In this document: one piece after another, positions 26,091 through 35,816 of the stretch
How the letters are laid out: each line of letters begins with the position of its first letter
How positions within the stretch are numbered: the first letter of the stretch is position 1
Origin: an uncultured Holophagaceae bacterium
Lineage (GTDB): Bacteria; Acidobacteriota; Holophagae; Holophagales; Holophagaceae
Assembly (NCBI GenBank): GCA_903857495.1
Contig: CAIOFF010000059.1
Coordinates: 1 to 64,000 of the forward strand
Direction: 5' to 3'
DNA length: 64,000 bases
Notes under the pieces: generated by a model
What the model saw: the letters and a program-made list of their open reading frames with translations, nothing else
Told to the model about the DNA's origin: nothing
Databases searched by the model: none
Translations under genes and position numbers: made by a program

Positions 26091-28304
26091 CTACTCGGCC
26101 TTGGGCTTCTTGACTCGGGTCGCCTTGGGCTTGGGAGCGTCCTCGACGGGCGCCTCCGCCTTGGGCTTCTTGGCGGCGGCCGGCTTGGCCTTGGGTGCGG
26201 CCTTCTTCTTCAGCGGCTTCTCCACCGCAGGCTCGGGTACCGGCACGGCCACGGGCTCGGGCGCAGCCACAGGGGCAGGCTCCGGGGTGACGGCCACCTT
26301 GGCCCGGGGGGTGCGCCGGGGCTTGCCGGGCGCAGGCTCGGCAGCGGGCGCGGGCGCGGCGCCGATCCGGGGCCGGGGACTGGGCGTCAGCAGGCTGGCG
26401 ACCAGATCCGCCGAGAAGGTGGGCGGCTCGGGTTGGGAGTCGTCCTGTTGGTCATTCGCCTCGGCACCAGGGGTCTGGGTGGACCCTTCGGCCCGGTCGG
26501 CGCCGCCCTTGCGGCGACGGCGGCGGCGCTTGCGCTTGGCCCCTTCGCCTTTGGGCTCGTCCGCGGAGTCGGCAGATTCCTCGCCACCCTCCTCGGCCTC
26601 CTCGTCCTCGGGCTTGGCGCTCTCGAACAGGGCGCGGAGGCGCTCCCGCTCATCCAGGGCCGCCCGCTGCACGTCGCGGCGGTCGTATTTGAAGGCTTCC
26701 TTCTTGGCGTCCTTGGTGTTCTCGCCCAGGGCCTTCTCGAAGGAGATGGGGCTGTCCCCGCCCAGGACCACGGTCTCGTCCTCGGGGGAGCCCTTCTCGC
26801 GGGGCGGTTTGGGTGCGCTCACCTTCTCGACCGGGGCCTCCTCGGCGCGCTCGATCTCGGCGGCCATCTCGCCATAGCTCATGGACCAGTCGGCCTGGAT
26901 CAGGATCCTGGCCTCGCTCTGCTCCTCCATGACGATCAGCTCGCGGCGCTTCTGGTTCAGCACCGCTGCGGCGATGGAAGGCGCCAGCTTGATGCGGATC
27001 TCGCCGATGCCGCCCTTGGCCAGGATGCCGTGGACGCGGCGCATGACGGACAGCACCAGGGCCTCCATGGTCTTGACCTTGCCGGTGCCGGTGCAGGTGG
27101 GGCAGGTCTCGTGGTTCACGTGCTGCAGGCTGGGGCGGATGCGCTGGCGGGTCATGACCAGCACGCCGAAGCGGTTGATCTTGCCAACTTCCATGCGGGC
27201 CTTGTCGGCCTTGAGGCACTCGACCAGGCGGTCCTGCACGGCGCGGATGTGGCTCTCGCGCTTCATGTCGATGAAGTCGATGGCGATGAGCCCCGCCAGA
27301 TCGCGCAGGCGCAGCTGCCGGGCCACTTCTTCCGCAGCTTCCAGGTTGGTCTTGGAGGCCATGTCCTCGACGCCGTCGCCGGAGGTCTTGCCGCTGTTGA
27401 CGTCGATGGCCACCAGGGCCTCGGTCTGGTCCAGCACCAGGGCGCCGCCGCTAGGCAGAGGCACCTTCCGGCCGTAGATGCGGTCGATCTGCTCTTCCAG
27501 CTGGTGGCGGGAGAACAGGGGCTTCTTGCCGGTGTAGTGCTTCAGCACGTCGAGATACTGGGGCATGGTGCGCTTGAAGAAGGACTGGGCGGCGTGGAAG
27601 GTGTCCAGGTCGTCGATCTGCACTTCCTCCACGTCGGAGCTGAAGGTGTCGCGCAGGGTGCGGGTGACGACGTCATCCTCCTGCCAGACGAGGCCCGGCC
27701 CCTGGCGGTGCTTGTAGCGGGCCAGGACTTCCTTGTAGGAGTCCAGGAGGTAGTCCAGGTCGCGCTGGAAGTCCTCCCTGGTGACGCCCAGACTCGCGGT
27801 GCGGACGATCACGCCGATGTCCTCGGGGATCTCCAGGGTGTCGATGAGCTGCTTGAAGTGGCGGCGCTCCTCGGTGCTCTCGATCTTGCGGCTGATGCCA
27901 TTCACGGGATTGCCGGGGGTAATCACCAGGTAGCGGCCGGCCATGCTGACCTGGCCGGTCATCATCGCGCCCTTGGAGCCGAGCTCCTCGCGCACGGCCT
28001 GGACCAGGATCTCCTGGTCCCGGGACAGCACGTCCTGGATGCGGCCGCGGCGGCCATCGCCGCTCAGGTCCCGGGGCAGCTCGCCCATGGGCAGGAAGCC
28101 GTTCTTCTGGCCGCCGAAGTGCACGAAGGCGGCCTGAAGGCTGGTGTCAGCCCGGACGACCCGGGCCTTGTAGATGTTGCCCTTGATTTTTTCGTTGTGT
28201 AAAAATTCGACATCAAAGTCGAACAGCACACCGTCGATCAGGGTGGCTACGCGGATCTCTTCGGGATCCGTGGCGTTGATCATCATTGTTTTCTTGGGGC
28301 TCAA
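26091..28304 (-). CDS. Ribonuclease E/G family endoribonuclease
   Basis: A 737-residue RNase E/G. An S1 domain (about 37-125) is followed by the DNase I-like catalytic domain with metal-binding aspartates in VAIDVNSGK and IAIDFIDMK, and by the zinc-link cysteines CPTC. The C-terminal 250 residues are low-complexity: a [10 protein letters not shown] basic patch that could bind RNA, then Pro/Ala/Lys repeats ([15 protein letters not shown]). This resembles the disordered scaffold tail of RNase E, shorter than in E. coli. The TTG start at 28304 has GGAGG four bases upstream; the ATG at 28286 is an alternative. Role: mRNA decay and rRNA/tRNA processing. Confidence 0.93.
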   Translation of the reverse strand: MSPKKTMMINATDPEEIRVATLIDGVLFDFDVEFLHNEKIKGNIYKARVVRADTSLQAAFVHFGGQKNGFLPMGELPRDLSGDGRRGRIQDVLSRDQEILVQAVREELGSKGAMMTGQVSMAGRYLVITPGNPVNGISRKIESTEERRHFKQLIDTLEIPEDIGVIVRTASLGVTREDFQRDLDYLLDSYKEVLARYKHRQGPGLVWQEDDVVTRTLRDTFSSDVEEVQIDDLDTFHAAQSFFKRTMPQYLDVLKHYTGKKPLFSRHQLEEQIDRIYGRKVPLPSGGALVLDQTEALVAIDVNSGKTSGDGVEDMASKTNLEAAEEVARQLRLRDLAGLIAIDFIDMKRESHIRAVQDRLVECLKADKARMEVGKINRFGVLVMTRQRIRPSLQHVNHETCPTCTGTGKVKTMEALVLSVMRRVHGILAKGGIGEIRIKLAPSIAAAVLNQKRRELIVMEEQSEARILIQADWSMSYGEMAAEIERAEEAPVEKVSAPKPPREKGSPEDETVVLGGDSPISFEKALGENTKDAKKEAFKYDRRDVQRAALDERERLRALFESAKPEDEEAEEGGEESADSADEPKGEGAKRKRRRRRRKGGADRAEGSTQTPGAEANDQQDDSQPEPPTFSADLVASLLTPSPRPRIGAAPAPAAEPAPGKPRRTPRAKVAVTPEPAPVAAPEPVAVPVPEPAVEKPLKKKAAPKAKPAAAKKPKAEAPVEDAPKPKATRVKKPKAE

Positions 28305-28321
28305 AGGGCCTCCTCTCGGGG

Positions 28322-28370
28322 CCCAGGGGCTTCGCTGCGGCTTACGCCCGGCAGGCTCAGCGGCCCTGGG
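28322..28370 (-). promoter_or_regulatory. Stem-loop in the leader of the RNase E/G gene
   Basis: CCCAGGG (28322-28328) pairs with CCCTGGG (28364-28370), and inside it CGCTG (28333-28337) pairs with CAGCG (28358-28362). The structure lies 18 nt upstream of the TTG start on the minus strand, in the presumed 5' untranslated leader. In E. coli, RNase E limits its own expression by acting on its structured leader; a similar role here is only an inference. Confidence 0.4.
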
Positions 28371-28560
28371 GATTGATGGGGTTGGGATGGGTGAATCGGG
28401 AAACCGAAGGGGGCCCTGCCCTGACTTCGGCCACCCGGGGGAGGAAAATCGGGATGGTCGCGACCCCCGTACCTGGGCTGCGCCTCGAACGGCACGCGGG
28501 ATCTTTAAACATTAAACCCACTTATTTTCCCGAGGGCAAGCGGGATCGGCCGGGGGTGAA

Positions 28561-28576
28561 GTTACACCGATGTAAC
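28561..28576 (+). promoter_or_regulatory. Palindromic operator candidate upstream of pstS
   Basis: GTTACA-CCGA-TGTAAC is a perfect inverted repeat with a 4-nt spacer, about 60 nt before the pstS start. A TAGCCT hexamer at 28600-28605 could be the -10 box. The position fits a binding site for PhoB, whose gene is in this operon. The site does not match the classical direct-repeat Pho box closely, although GTTAC and GTAAC can be read as an 11-nt-spaced pair. Confidence 0.45.
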
Positions 28577-28636
28577 GCGCCTGAGTACCCCCCTTTACCT
28601 AGCCTGCTCAGGCTGGGACCTACACAGGAGGAATCC

Positions 28637-29614
28637 ATGAGGATCCGAACTCTGGCCCAGACCATCGTCGCGGGGCTGCTGCTCTCAGTCATCGCCCAGG
28701 CCCAGACCGTGAAGGTGGACAGCAAGCTGAGCACCTACAAGAAGGTCTCCGGCGTCAGCGGGAACCTCAACTCCATCGGCTCCGACACCCTGAACAACCT
28801 GATGGCCTACTGGGTGGAAGGGTTCGGCAAGAAATACCCCAACGTGAAGATCCAGGTCGAAGGCAAGGGCTCTACCACCGCCCCCCCGGCGCTCATCGAA
28901 GGCACCAGCCAACTGGGCCCCATGAGCCGGGAGATGAAGGCCGAGGAGATGGACAAGTTCGAGAAGAAATACGGCTACAAGCCCACCAAGGTGGCTGTGG
29001 CCATCGACACCCTGGCGGTCTTCGTCCACAAGAACAACCCCATCAAGGCTTTGAGCCTGCAACAGGTGGACGCCATGTTCTCCAAGACCCGGAAGGGTGG
29101 CGCCGCCAAGGACCTCACGACCTGGGGTGAGCTGGGCCTGACCGGCGAGGCCGCCAACCGCACCCTGAGCCTCTACGGCCGCAACAGCGCCAGCGGCACC
29201 TACGGCTACTTCAAGGAGCACGCCCTTTTCAAGGGGGACTACAAGGACACCGTCAAGGAACAGCCCGGCTCCTCCTCTGTGGTCCAGAGCGTGGGTTCCG
29301 ACCGCTTCGCCATCGGCTACAGCGGCATCGGCTACGCCACCTCCGGCGTCCGGGCCGTGCCCCTGTCCGACGAGAAGAAGAACGGCGGCGCCGCCTTCCC
29401 GGCCACCTACGAGAACGCCCTGAGCGGCAAGTATCCCCTCTCCCGTTTCCTCTACGTCTACCTCAACAAGGATCCCAAGAAGCCCATCGATCCTCTGACC
29501 CGCGAGTTCCTCAAGTTCGTCCTGAGCAAGGAAGGCCAGGAGATCGTGGTCAAGGACGGCTTCCTGCCCCTGACCGCGAAGATGGAAGGCGAAGAGACCT
29601 CCAAGCTGAAGTAG
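28637..29614 (+). CDS. pstS: Phosphate ABC transporter, periplasmic substrate-binding protein
   Basis: A 325-residue periplasmic phosphate-binding protein. A signal peptide ([20 protein letters not shown]) precedes the mature part, which has the phosphate-binding stretch [11 protein letters not shown], the second loop GPMSREM, and [15 protein letters not shown] and [16 protein letters not shown], typical of PstS. AGGAGG lies six bases before the ATG at 28637. The reading frame extends upstream to 28286 but that part overlaps the regulatory region. It begins a pstS-pstC-pstA-pstB-phoU-phoB operon; a 12-bp stem-loop after its stop may favour pstS expression over the rest. Confidence 0.95.
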   Translation: MRIRTLAQTIVAGLLLSVIAQAQTVKVDSKLSTYKKVSGVSGNLNSIGSDTLNNLMAYWVEGFGKKYPNVKIQVEGKGSTTAPPALIEGTSQLGPMSREMKAEEMDKFEKKYGYKPTKVAVAIDTLAVFVHKNNPIKALSLQQVDAMFSKTRKGGAAKDLTTWGELGLTGEAANRTLSLYGRNSASGTYGYFKEHALFKGDYKDTVKEQPGSSSVVQSVGSDRFAIGYSGIGYATSGVRAVPLSDEKKNGGAAFPATYENALSGKYPLSRFLYVYLNKDPKKPIDPLTREFLKFVLSKEGQEIVVKDGFLPLTAKMEGEETSKLK

Positions 29615-29623
29615 TCGCCAACC

Positions 29624-29662
29624 TCAGGCGGAGGGCTCGGGATCCCCGTCCCCTCCGCCTGA
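29624..29662 (+). terminator. Stem-loop between pstS and pstC (attenuator or mRNA stabiliser)
   Basis: TCAGGCGGAGGG (29624-29635) is perfectly complementary to 29651-29662, with a 15-nt loop. TTCTCTGATT follows, which is only weakly T-rich. In many binding-protein-dependent transporter operons such a structure lets the binding protein be made in excess over the permeases. Confidence 0.6.
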
Positions 29663-29680
29663 TTCTCTGATTGAGCTTCC

Positions 29681-31852
29681 ATGGCCAGCAATCCAGGTAT
29701 CCAGGCCCGCGCGAAACGCGTGGATCGCTTCATGACCTTCGCCATCTCCGGCGGGGGTCTCCTGATTATCGGGGCCGTGCTGGCCATGCTGCTCTTCATC
29801 CTGAAAGAGGCTGCGCCCCTCTTCCTGCCGCCCCGAGTCAGCCAGGCCGGCACCGTCCAGAGCGCCCCTGCCAGCGGTGTCTGGCTGGACGAGTCCGGGA
29901 AGGCCGCGGTCACGCTCTCCCGCGAGACGGGCCTGAAGGCGATTCGGCTGCCGGAAGGCACCGCCCTGCCCGCGCCCGGCGGCGGACCCGCCCTGCCCTG
30001 GCGGGAAGTCACCCCCCCGAACACCCGGGGCGAGTCCCTGGTGACCGGTGCGGACGGCCGCCTGTTCCTGGCCCGACTCACCTGGACGAAGCCTGCGGGA
30101 GAGAACGATCCCTCGCACTGGGAGCTGAACCCCCAGTGGCAGGGCGGCTTCCTGTCGAGCCCCGCCCCCACTCGGATCCTGGCCTTCCGGCTGAAGGAGG
30201 GCGGCGGCCTGGGCGCGGCCCCCCAGCTGCTGATCGCCGCCCAGCTCGGTTCCGGCCTAGGCTGGCTGGAAGCGGATCTGGCAGGCGAAGCGCCTGCCAC
30301 CTGGAAGACCATTCCCCTCGAGGCGGGCCTGGAAGCCACCGCCGCGGTATGGAGCGCCGATGGCGCCTCCCTGGCGGTGGGCACCCGAGAGGGTCGGCTG
30401 CTGATCCTGGAGCCGGATTCCGGCACGGTCATCGCTTCGGCGGTCTTCGGTGAGCCCATCACGGCCCTGGGCTACGCCCTGGGCCAGTCCAGCATCCTGG
30501 TGGGCGGCAGCCGGGGCGGCCTCGTGGCCTACCAGCGGGCCCGCCTGGGCGAAGAATTCCAGCTCCAGCCCTTCCACCAGTTCCCCCGCCTGTCGGGCCC
30601 GGTCCTGGGGTTCCAGGCCAGCCTGCGAGACAAGCGCTTCCTGGCCTGGACGCCGACCGAGGCCGTGGTCGATCACCTGACCACGGAACGCCGCCTGATG
30701 TCGGTATCCGTCAGCGGGACCGGCCTCGCGGCCATGGCCCCCCGGGGCGACCTGATCCTGCACTCCCGGTCTGACAGCGGTGCCCTGCAGCTCTGGACCC
30801 TGGACGCCCCCCACCCCGAAGTCAGCATGGGCGTCCTCTGGGGCAAGACGCACTTTGAAGGCTACGGGAAGCCTGAATACGTATGGCAGAGCACGGGCGG
30901 CACTGATGACTTCGAGCCCAAGTTCAGCCTGGTGCCGCTGGTCTTCGGGACCCTCAAGGGCACGCTCTATGCGATGCTCTTCGCCTTTCCCATGGCCGTC
31001 CTCGGGGCGCTCTACACCTCCCAGTTCGCGGCCCCCCGCTTCCGGAACGTCATCAAGCCCGCCGTCGAGATCATGGCCGCCCTGCCCTCGGTGGTGCTGG
31101 GGTTCCTGGCGGGCCTCGTGATGGCGCCGCTCCTGGAGCGCAGCGCCGTGGAGGTGCTGGTCTATCCATTCTGCGTACTGCTGGCGGTCCTGCTCGCCGC
31201 CCCCTTCTGGACCCGTCTCTCCCAGCCCTTCCGGAACCGCTTCGGGACCGGCCAGGAGGCCCTCTGGATCGCCCCGGTGCTACTCCTGGCCGTCGGCCTC
31301 GCGGTCCTGGTCGGCCCCTGGGTGGAGCACGGCCTCATGGGTGGCAGCTACCGGACCTGGCTGCAGTCGGCGCTGGGGGTCACCTACGACCAGCGCAACA
31401 GCCTCGTGGTGGGTTTCGCCATGGGCTTCGCGGTCATCCCCATCATCTTCACCATCAGCGAGGATGCGCTCTCGAGCGTGCCGCGCTCCCTCACCTCGGC
31501 CAGCCTCGCCTGCGGCGCCAGCCCCTGGCAGACCGCCTGGCGGGTGGTGCTGCCCACGGCCAGCCCCGGCATCTTCTCGGCGACCATGGTGGGCCTGGGC
31601 CGGGCCATCGGCGAGACCATGATCGTGCTCATGGCCACGGGGAACACACCGGTCATGGACTGGGGTCCCTTCAACGGCATGCGCACCCTCAGCGCCAACA
31701 TCGCCGTGGAGATCCCCGAGGCGCCCCTGCACGGCACCCTCTACCGGGTGCTGTTCCTGGCGGCCTTCCTCCTGTTCCTGTTCACCTTCGTCCTCAACAC
31801 CGTCGCCGAGCTGGTCCGCCAGCACCTGCGCCGCCGCTATGAGTCCATCTGA
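29681..31852 (+). CDS. pstC: Phosphate ABC transporter permease PstC, extended form
   Basis: A 723-residue inner-membrane permease, more than twice the length of E. coli PstC. One membrane helix at about 25-47 is followed by a roughly 370-residue extracytoplasmic region with repeating strand-rich segments (AAVWSADGASLAVGTREGRLLILE, ILVGGSRGGLVAYQ) suggestive of a beta-propeller. The permease core starts near residue 420 (VPLVFGTLKGTLYAML) and contains the EAA loop ending CGASPWQTAWRVVLPTASPGI that contacts PstB. Long PstC proteins of similar size occur in Pseudomonas and relatives. The stop overlaps the pstA start by one base (TGATG). Confidence 0.92.
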   Translation: MASNPGIQARAKRVDRFMTFAISGGGLLIIGAVLAMLLFILKEAAPLFLPPRVSQAGTVQSAPASGVWLDESGKAAVTLSRETGLKAIRLPEGTALPAPGGGPALPWREVTPPNTRGESLVTGADGRLFLARLTWTKPAGENDPSHWELNPQWQGGFLSSPAPTRILAFRLKEGGGLGAAPQLLIAAQLGSGLGWLEADLAGEAPATWKTIPLEAGLEATAAVWSADGASLAVGTREGRLLILEPDSGTVIASAVFGEPITALGYALGQSSILVGGSRGGLVAYQRARLGEEFQLQPFHQFPRLSGPVLGFQASLRDKRFLAWTPTEAVVDHLTTERRLMSVSVSGTGLAAMAPRGDLILHSRSDSGALQLWTLDAPHPEVSMGVLWGKTHFEGYGKPEYVWQSTGGTDDFEPKFSLVPLVFGTLKGTLYAMLFAFPMAVLGALYTSQFAAPRFRNVIKPAVEIMAALPSVVLGFLAGLVMAPLLERSAVEVLVYPFCVLLAVLLAAPFWTRLSQPFRNRFGTGQEALWIAPVLLLAVGLAVLVGPWVEHGLMGGSYRTWLQSALGVTYDQRNSLVVGFAMGFAVIPIIFTISEDALSSVPRSLTSASLACGASPWQTAWRVVLPTASPGIFSATMVGLGRAIGETMIVLMATGNTPVMDWGPFNGMRTLSANIAVEIPEAPLHGTLYRVLFLAAFLLFLFTFVLNTVAELVRQHLRRRYESI

Positions 31853-33450
31853 TGACGCGCCTGGCTGAACACCTCCGTCGCGGCAGCGGCTTCGTGTGGT
31901 TTTCGGGAGCCACCCTGGCCTTCTCCCTGGCCATGATCATCAGCCTGGTGGGCTACATCGCCGCCCGCGGCCTGGGCTTCTTCTGGCCTGGCCCCCTGCT
32001 GCAGGTGCAGACCACCGAGGGCGTGGTGCTGGGCGAGATCACGGACCGCGAGCCCGCCCGCGGGGAAGAGTCCGCGAAAGTCCAGTTCCGGGTGGGGAAC
32101 CGCGATATCTACGGGCAGGACTTCCGCTGGGTCCCCGCCACCGGCATGAGCACCCCGACCCAGCCCCGGGAGGCGGTGCTGCTGGAGCGCTCGGAGTACG
32201 GCCCATTCCTGGGCCGGATCGCCTCCATCAGCCACCTGGGCGCGGTGGTCGCCGAGGGGGACCGGGCCCTGGCCGAGGCCCAGGCCCGCCTGCCCGAGAG
32301 CCGGCGCCTCCTCGACCAGCTCCACAGCATCGAGGTCGGCAAGGTGGGCGAGCTCAACCGCCGCATCGAGAAGCTCCGGGTGACCCGCAAGGGCCTCGAA
32401 CTGCGCGGCGACGTGGGCCGCCTGGCCACGCTCGACGCGGAGGTCGCGGGGCTCCAGAGCACCTACGATGCCCTACAGACCTCCCTGGATCAGACCCGGG
32501 CTGACACCAAGGCCTGGGTACTTGGCCTGGAGACCGTTGACGGCCAGAAGAAGGAGTGGCCCCTGGCCTCGGTGGTCCGCATCGTGCCCGCCAACACCCT
32601 CAGCACCCCCGGACGGCTGGGGGTCTACCTGGCCCGGCTCTGGGAGTTCGTCGCGGGCGATCCGCGGGAATCCAACACCGAGGGCGGCATCTTCCCGGCC
32701 ATCTTCGGCACCGTGATGATGGTCCTGGTCATGTCGGTCATGGTGGTGCCCCTGGGCGTCGTCACGGCCCTCTACCTGCGGGAATATGCCCGCCAGGGCT
32801 GGCTGGTCCGGGCCGTGCGGGTGGCCGTGAACAACCTGGCGGGCGTGCCCTCCATCGTCTTCGGCGTGTTCGGCCTGGGCTTCTTCGTCTACACCCTTGG
32901 CGGCAGCATCGACCGGATGTTCTTCGCGGAGAGCCTGCCGACACCCACCTACGGCACCGGCGGGATCCTCTGGGCCTCCCTTACGCTGGCCCTGCTCACG
33001 GTCCCGGTGGTGGTCGTGGCCACGGAGGAAGCGCTCGGGTCGGTGGCCCGCTCCCAGCGGGAGGCCAGCCTGGCCATGGGGGCCACCAAGTGGCAGACCC
33101 TGTGGAACGTGGTCCTGCCCGCCGCCACACCGGGCATCCTCACGGGCTTGATCCTGGCCATTGCCCGCGGCGCCGGCGAGGTGGCTCCCCTCATGCTCAC
33201 GGGCGTGGTGAAGCTGGCCCCCTCCATGCCCCTGGATGGCACCTTCCCCTTCTTCCACCTGGACCGCAAGTTCATGCACCTCGGCTTCCACATCTACGAC
33301 GTCGGCTTCCAGAGTCCCAACTCCGAGGCGGCCAAGCCCATGGTCTTCATGGCCAGCCTACTGCTGCTGGCCGTGGTCGTGATCCTCAACATCTTCGCGC
33401 TGAACCTCCGCAGGAAGCTGCGGGCCCGCCTGGGAGGGAGTACTTTCTAA
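31852..33450 (+). CDS. pstA: Phosphate ABC transporter permease PstA, extended form
   Basis: A 532-residue permease, again much longer than E. coli PstA. A membrane helix (about 20-42) is followed by a periplasmic insert of about 220 residues that includes a coiled coil (about 135-220, rich in Leu, Arg, Glu). The permease core begins near residue 275 ([17 protein letters not shown]) and has the EAA-type loop [21 protein letters not shown]. The matching enlargement of PstC and PstA suggests that the two inserts meet in the periplasm. The start and stop both overlap neighbours by one base (TGATG, TAATG), giving tight translational coupling. Confidence 0.92.
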   Translation: MTRLAEHLRRGSGFVWFSGATLAFSLAMIISLVGYIAARGLGFFWPGPLLQVQTTEGVVLGEITDREPARGEESAKVQFRVGNRDIYGQDFRWVPATGMSTPTQPREAVLLERSEYGPFLGRIASISHLGAVVAEGDRALAEAQARLPESRRLLDQLHSIEVGKVGELNRRIEKLRVTRKGLELRGDVGRLATLDAEVAGLQSTYDALQTSLDQTRADTKAWVLGLETVDGQKKEWPLASVVRIVPANTLSTPGRLGVYLARLWEFVAGDPRESNTEGGIFPAIFGTVMMVLVMSVMVVPLGVVTALYLREYARQGWLVRAVRVAVNNLAGVPSIVFGVFGLGFFVYTLGGSIDRMFFAESLPTPTYGTGGILWASLTLALLTVPVVVVATEEALGSVARSQREASLAMGATKWQTLWNVVLPAATPGILTGLILAIARGAGEVAPLMLTGVVKLAPSMPLDGTFPFFHLDRKFMHLGFHIYDVGFQSPNSEAAKPMVFMASLLLLAVVVILNIFALNLRRKLRARLGGSTF

Positions 33451-34358
33451 TGCCATCCACTGGAGTTATCGACATGGAAATCGAAGATCCGCGCCCTGTG
33501 GCCGAGCCGGTGCAGGCGCCCTCGCCTTACGTCCCGCTCAGCGTCCGGCCAGGGCCTCCCGGCAAGGCCGACCTGCCGCTCACGGATCCGTCCGTGCTCT
33601 CGGCGCCGACCATGCTCGAGGTGGCAGGGCTCAACCTGTTCTACGGCCAGAAGCAGGCCCTGGTGGACATCAACCTCAAGGTGGCCAAGAACTCGGTCAT
33701 GGCCTTCATCGGCCCCTCGGGCTGCGGCAAGAGCACCCTGCTGCGCTGCCTGAACCGCATGAACGACCTCATCGACGACGTGCGGGTGGAGGGCAAGGTG
33801 CTCCTCGGCGGGACCGATCTCTACGCCCCCGGCACCGATGTCATCGCCCTCCGGAAGCGGGCGGGCATGGTCTTCCAGAAGTCGAACCCCTTCCCCAAGT
33901 CCATCTTCGAGAACGTGGCCTATGGCCTGCGCATCCAGGGCGAGAAGGACCCCCACGTGCTGGGCGATGCCGTGGAGCGGAGCCTCAAGGGCGCGGGCCT
34001 GTGGGACGAGGTGAAGGACCGCCTCAAGGACTCGGCCCAGGGCCTGTCCGGCGGCCAGCAGCAGCGCCTGTGCATCGCCCGGGCGCTGGCGGTGCGGCCC
34101 GAGGTCATCCTCATGGACGAGCCCTGCTCGGCCCTGGATCCCATCGCCACGGCCCGGATCGAGGAGCTGATCCTGGAGCTCAAGCAGGAGTTCACCATCG
34201 TCATCGTCACCCACAACATGCAGCAGGCGGCCCGGGTGAGCGACCACACGGCCTTCTTCTGGATGGGTAAGCTCATCGAGACCGGCTTCACCGAAAAGCT
34301 CTTCACCACGCCAGAGCAGCGGATGACCGAGGACTACCTCACGGGAAGGTTTGGCTGA
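33450..34358 (+). CDS. pstB: Phosphate ABC transporter ATP-binding protein
   Basis: A 302-residue ATPase of the Pst importer. Walker [20 protein letters not shown] (a PstB hallmark), signature LSGGQQQR, Walker [14 protein letters not shown] and the switch His in [14 protein letters not shown] are all present. About 50 Pro-rich residues precede the usual PstB start, so the protein may begin at ATG 33450 (1-nt overlap with pstA) or at the ATG at 33474, or even nearer the core at the internal Met before [11 protein letters not shown]. The first is preferred because of the stop-start overlap. Confidence 0.95.
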   Translation: MPSTGVIDMEIEDPRPVAEPVQAPSPYVPLSVRPGPPGKADLPLTDPSVLSAPTMLEVAGLNLFYGQKQALVDINLKVAKNSVMAFIGPSGCGKSTLLRCLNRMNDLIDDVRVEGKVLLGGTDLYAPGTDVIALRKRAGMVFQKSNPFPKSIFENVAYGLRIQGEKDPHVLGDAVERSLKGAGLWDEVKDRLKDSAQGLSGGQQQRLCIARALAVRPEVILMDEPCSALDPIATARIEELILELKQEFTIVIVTHNMQQAARVSDHTAFFWMGKLIETGFTEKLFTTPEQRMTEDYLTGRFG

Positions 34359-35035
34359 TGCGACATTTCGACCAGGAACTGAAAGAGCTGCGGGACGGCA
34401 TCCTCACCATGGCCGGCCTCGCCGAGGAGATGATCGACCTGACCAACCAGGCCATGGCCGAGCGGTCTGCGGCCAAGGTCGAGCAGGTCCAGGCCATGGA
34501 CCGCACCATGGACGAGTGGGAGCTGCGCCTGGACCGCCTGTGCGTGGACCTGCTGGCCCTCCGCTCCCCGGCGGCCCGGGACCTCCGCCTCATCGCCTCC
34601 AGCCTCAAGATCGTGCCGGAGCTGGAGCGCATCGGCGACCACTGCTGCAACATCGCCCGCCGGGCCACCTATGTCCACCCGCCGATCCTGCCGGCCGGCC
34701 TGCTGGAGCGCCTCTCCCAGGAGACCCGCGCCATGGTCCGCTGGGCGGTGGATTCCTTCATCGGCAGTGACGCGGGCCTGGCCCGCTCCGTCATCCAGGC
34801 CGACGACTCGGTGGACGAGCTGTACGGCACCATCTACCGGAAGCTCCTGCAGCTGATGCTGGCGGACCCGCTCTGCATCGAGCGGGCCAGCCACCTGATC
34901 CTGGTCATCAAGAACTGGGAGCGCATCGCCGACGAGGCCACCAACATCGCCGAGGAGGTGCTCTTCATCCTGGAGGGGCGCAACGCCAAGCACACCTACC
35001 TCCAGGGCCCCAGCGCTCCGGTAGACTCGGAGTAG
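34358..35035 (+). CDS. phoU: Phosphate signalling complex protein PhoU
   Basis: A 225-residue all-helical PhoU, made of two copies of a three-helix PhoU domain. The metal-binding motif E-x-x-x-D appears as LERIGDHCCNIARR in the first half and WERIADEATNIAEEV in the second. PhoU links the Pst transporter to PhoR and keeps the Pho regulon off when phosphate is plentiful. The ATG shares one base with the pstB stop (TGATG). Confidence 0.95.
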   Translation: MRHFDQELKELRDGILTMAGLAEEMIDLTNQAMAERSAAKVEQVQAMDRTMDEWELRLDRLCVDLLALRSPAARDLRLIASSLKIVPELERIGDHCCNIARRATYVHPPILPAGLLERLSQETRAMVRWAVDSFIGSDAGLARSVIQADDSVDELYGTIYRKLLQLMLADPLCIERASHLILVIKNWERIADEATNIAEEVLFILEGRNAKHTYLQGPSAPVDSE

Positions 35036-35044
35036 AAGGAACCC

Positions 35045-35746
35045 ATGCCGCGCATCCTCCTGCTGGAAGACGACACCGAGATCCGCCTCGGGCTGGAGCA
35101 GCACCTCCGGCGGGAGGGCTTCAGTCCCCTGCCCGTGGGCACCGGGCGGGACGCCCTGCTGGCCCTGAACGCCTCCGGTCCCAAGCTGGACGCGGCCCTG
35201 CTCGACCTCAGCCTGCCGGACATGGACGGCCTCGACGTCCTGCGCGCCATCCGGAGCCATCCGACCTACAAGGCCCTCCCCGTGCTGCTGGTGACCGCCC
35301 GCAGCGAGGAGATCGACCGCATCCTGGGCCTGGAGCTGGGCGCCGACGACTACATCTCCAAGCCGTTCTCCGCCCGGGAGCTGGCGGCCCGGCTGCGGGC
35401 CACCCTGCGGCGCAGCTCTCCCTCTGATGCCGGGGAGAAGGCCCCCACGCTCAGCTATGGCCCCATCACCGTGGACCTGGACATGCACGCGGCTCGGGTG
35501 GATGGCGCCCTGGTGGAGCTCACGCGGCGCGAGTTCGAGCTCCTGGCCTACTTCCTCGCCAACCCCAAGCGGGTGCTGACCCGGGAGAAGCTCCTGCAAC
35601 AAGTCTGGGGTCTGGAATACCTCGGCGAGAGCCGCACGATCGACGCCCACGTGCGGCGAGTCCGCGCCAAGCTGGGCGAGGCCGCCGCCGCCCACATCGA
35701 GACCGTCGTCGGCGTCGGCTACCGTTTGGGCGGGCCGGCAGACTGA
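35045..35746 (+). CDS. phoB: PhoB-like phosphate regulon response regulator
   Basis: A 233-residue OmpR/PhoB-type regulator. The receiver domain has the acidic pair at 9-10, phospho-acceptor Asp54 (ALLDLSLPDMDG) and Lys in ISKPFS. The winged-helix DNA-binding domain starts near 135 and contains LTRREFELLAYF and RTIDAHVRRVRAKLG. Its place directly after phoU supports the PhoB assignment. AGAAGGA stands before the ATG, and a TAGACT hexamer at 35022-35027 inside the end of phoU could give an internal promoter. The downstream kinase gene points toward it. Confidence 0.92.
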   Translation: MPRILLLEDDTEIRLGLEQHLRREGFSPLPVGTGRDALLALNASGPKLDAALLDLSLPDMDGLDVLRAIRSHPTYKALPVLLVTARSEEIDRILGLELGADDYISKPFSARELAARLRATLRRSSPSDAGEKAPTLSYGPITVDLDMHAARVDGALVELTRREFELLAYFLANPKRVLTREKLLQQVWGLEYLGESRTIDAHVRRVRAKLGEAAAAHIETVVGVGYRLGGPAD

Positions 35747-35781
35747 TTGAGGAGTTACCCCTCTACCGGTCCTTCCTTCCA

Positions 35782-35808
35782 CTCGCAACCGGCGTTGCCG
35801 ATTGCGAG
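35782..35808. terminator. Stem-loop between convergent phoB and phoR
   Basis: CTCGCAA (35782-35788) pairs with TTGCGAG (35802-35808); inside, CGGC-GTT-GCCG forms a second stem with one C-A mismatch between them. It lies in the 70-bp gap between the two facing stop codons and could stop transcription from both sides. There is no clear T-run on either strand. Confidence 0.5.
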
Positions 35809-35816
35809 AAGGCAAC

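Larger units (their letters stand above)
28305..28636. other. Divergent regulatory region between the RNase E/G gene and pstS
   Basis: These 332 bases carry no gene, although frames stay open through them. They hold the RNase leader stem-loop (28322-28370), an AT-rich patch at 28503-28530 that stands out from the GC-rich surroundings, a GTTACA/TGTAAC palindrome at 28561-28576, a small palindrome AGCCTG-CT-CAGGCT at 28601-28614 and the pstS Shine-Dalgarno AGGAGG at 28626-28631. Promoters for both directions must lie here. Confidence 0.6.

Noticed and set aside
26091-26320. Tandem repeat in the 3' end of the RNase gene
   Set aside because: The KPKA/KPAA coding repeats are the usual low-complexity tail of RNase E-type proteins, not a separate DNA repeat element.
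25533-28202. 889-codon open frame on the plus strand opposite the RNase E/G and ZIP genes
   Set aside because: It is the antisense shadow of GC-rich coding sequence. The composition (Gly, Leu, His, Gln repeats) has no domain motif, while the minus strand encodes clear RNase and ZIP motifs.
32556-33449. Long upstream extension of the pstB frame through pstA
   Set aside because: It reads pstA in another frame as Gly/Pro/Arg/His-rich sequence. PstB homology starts only after 33450.
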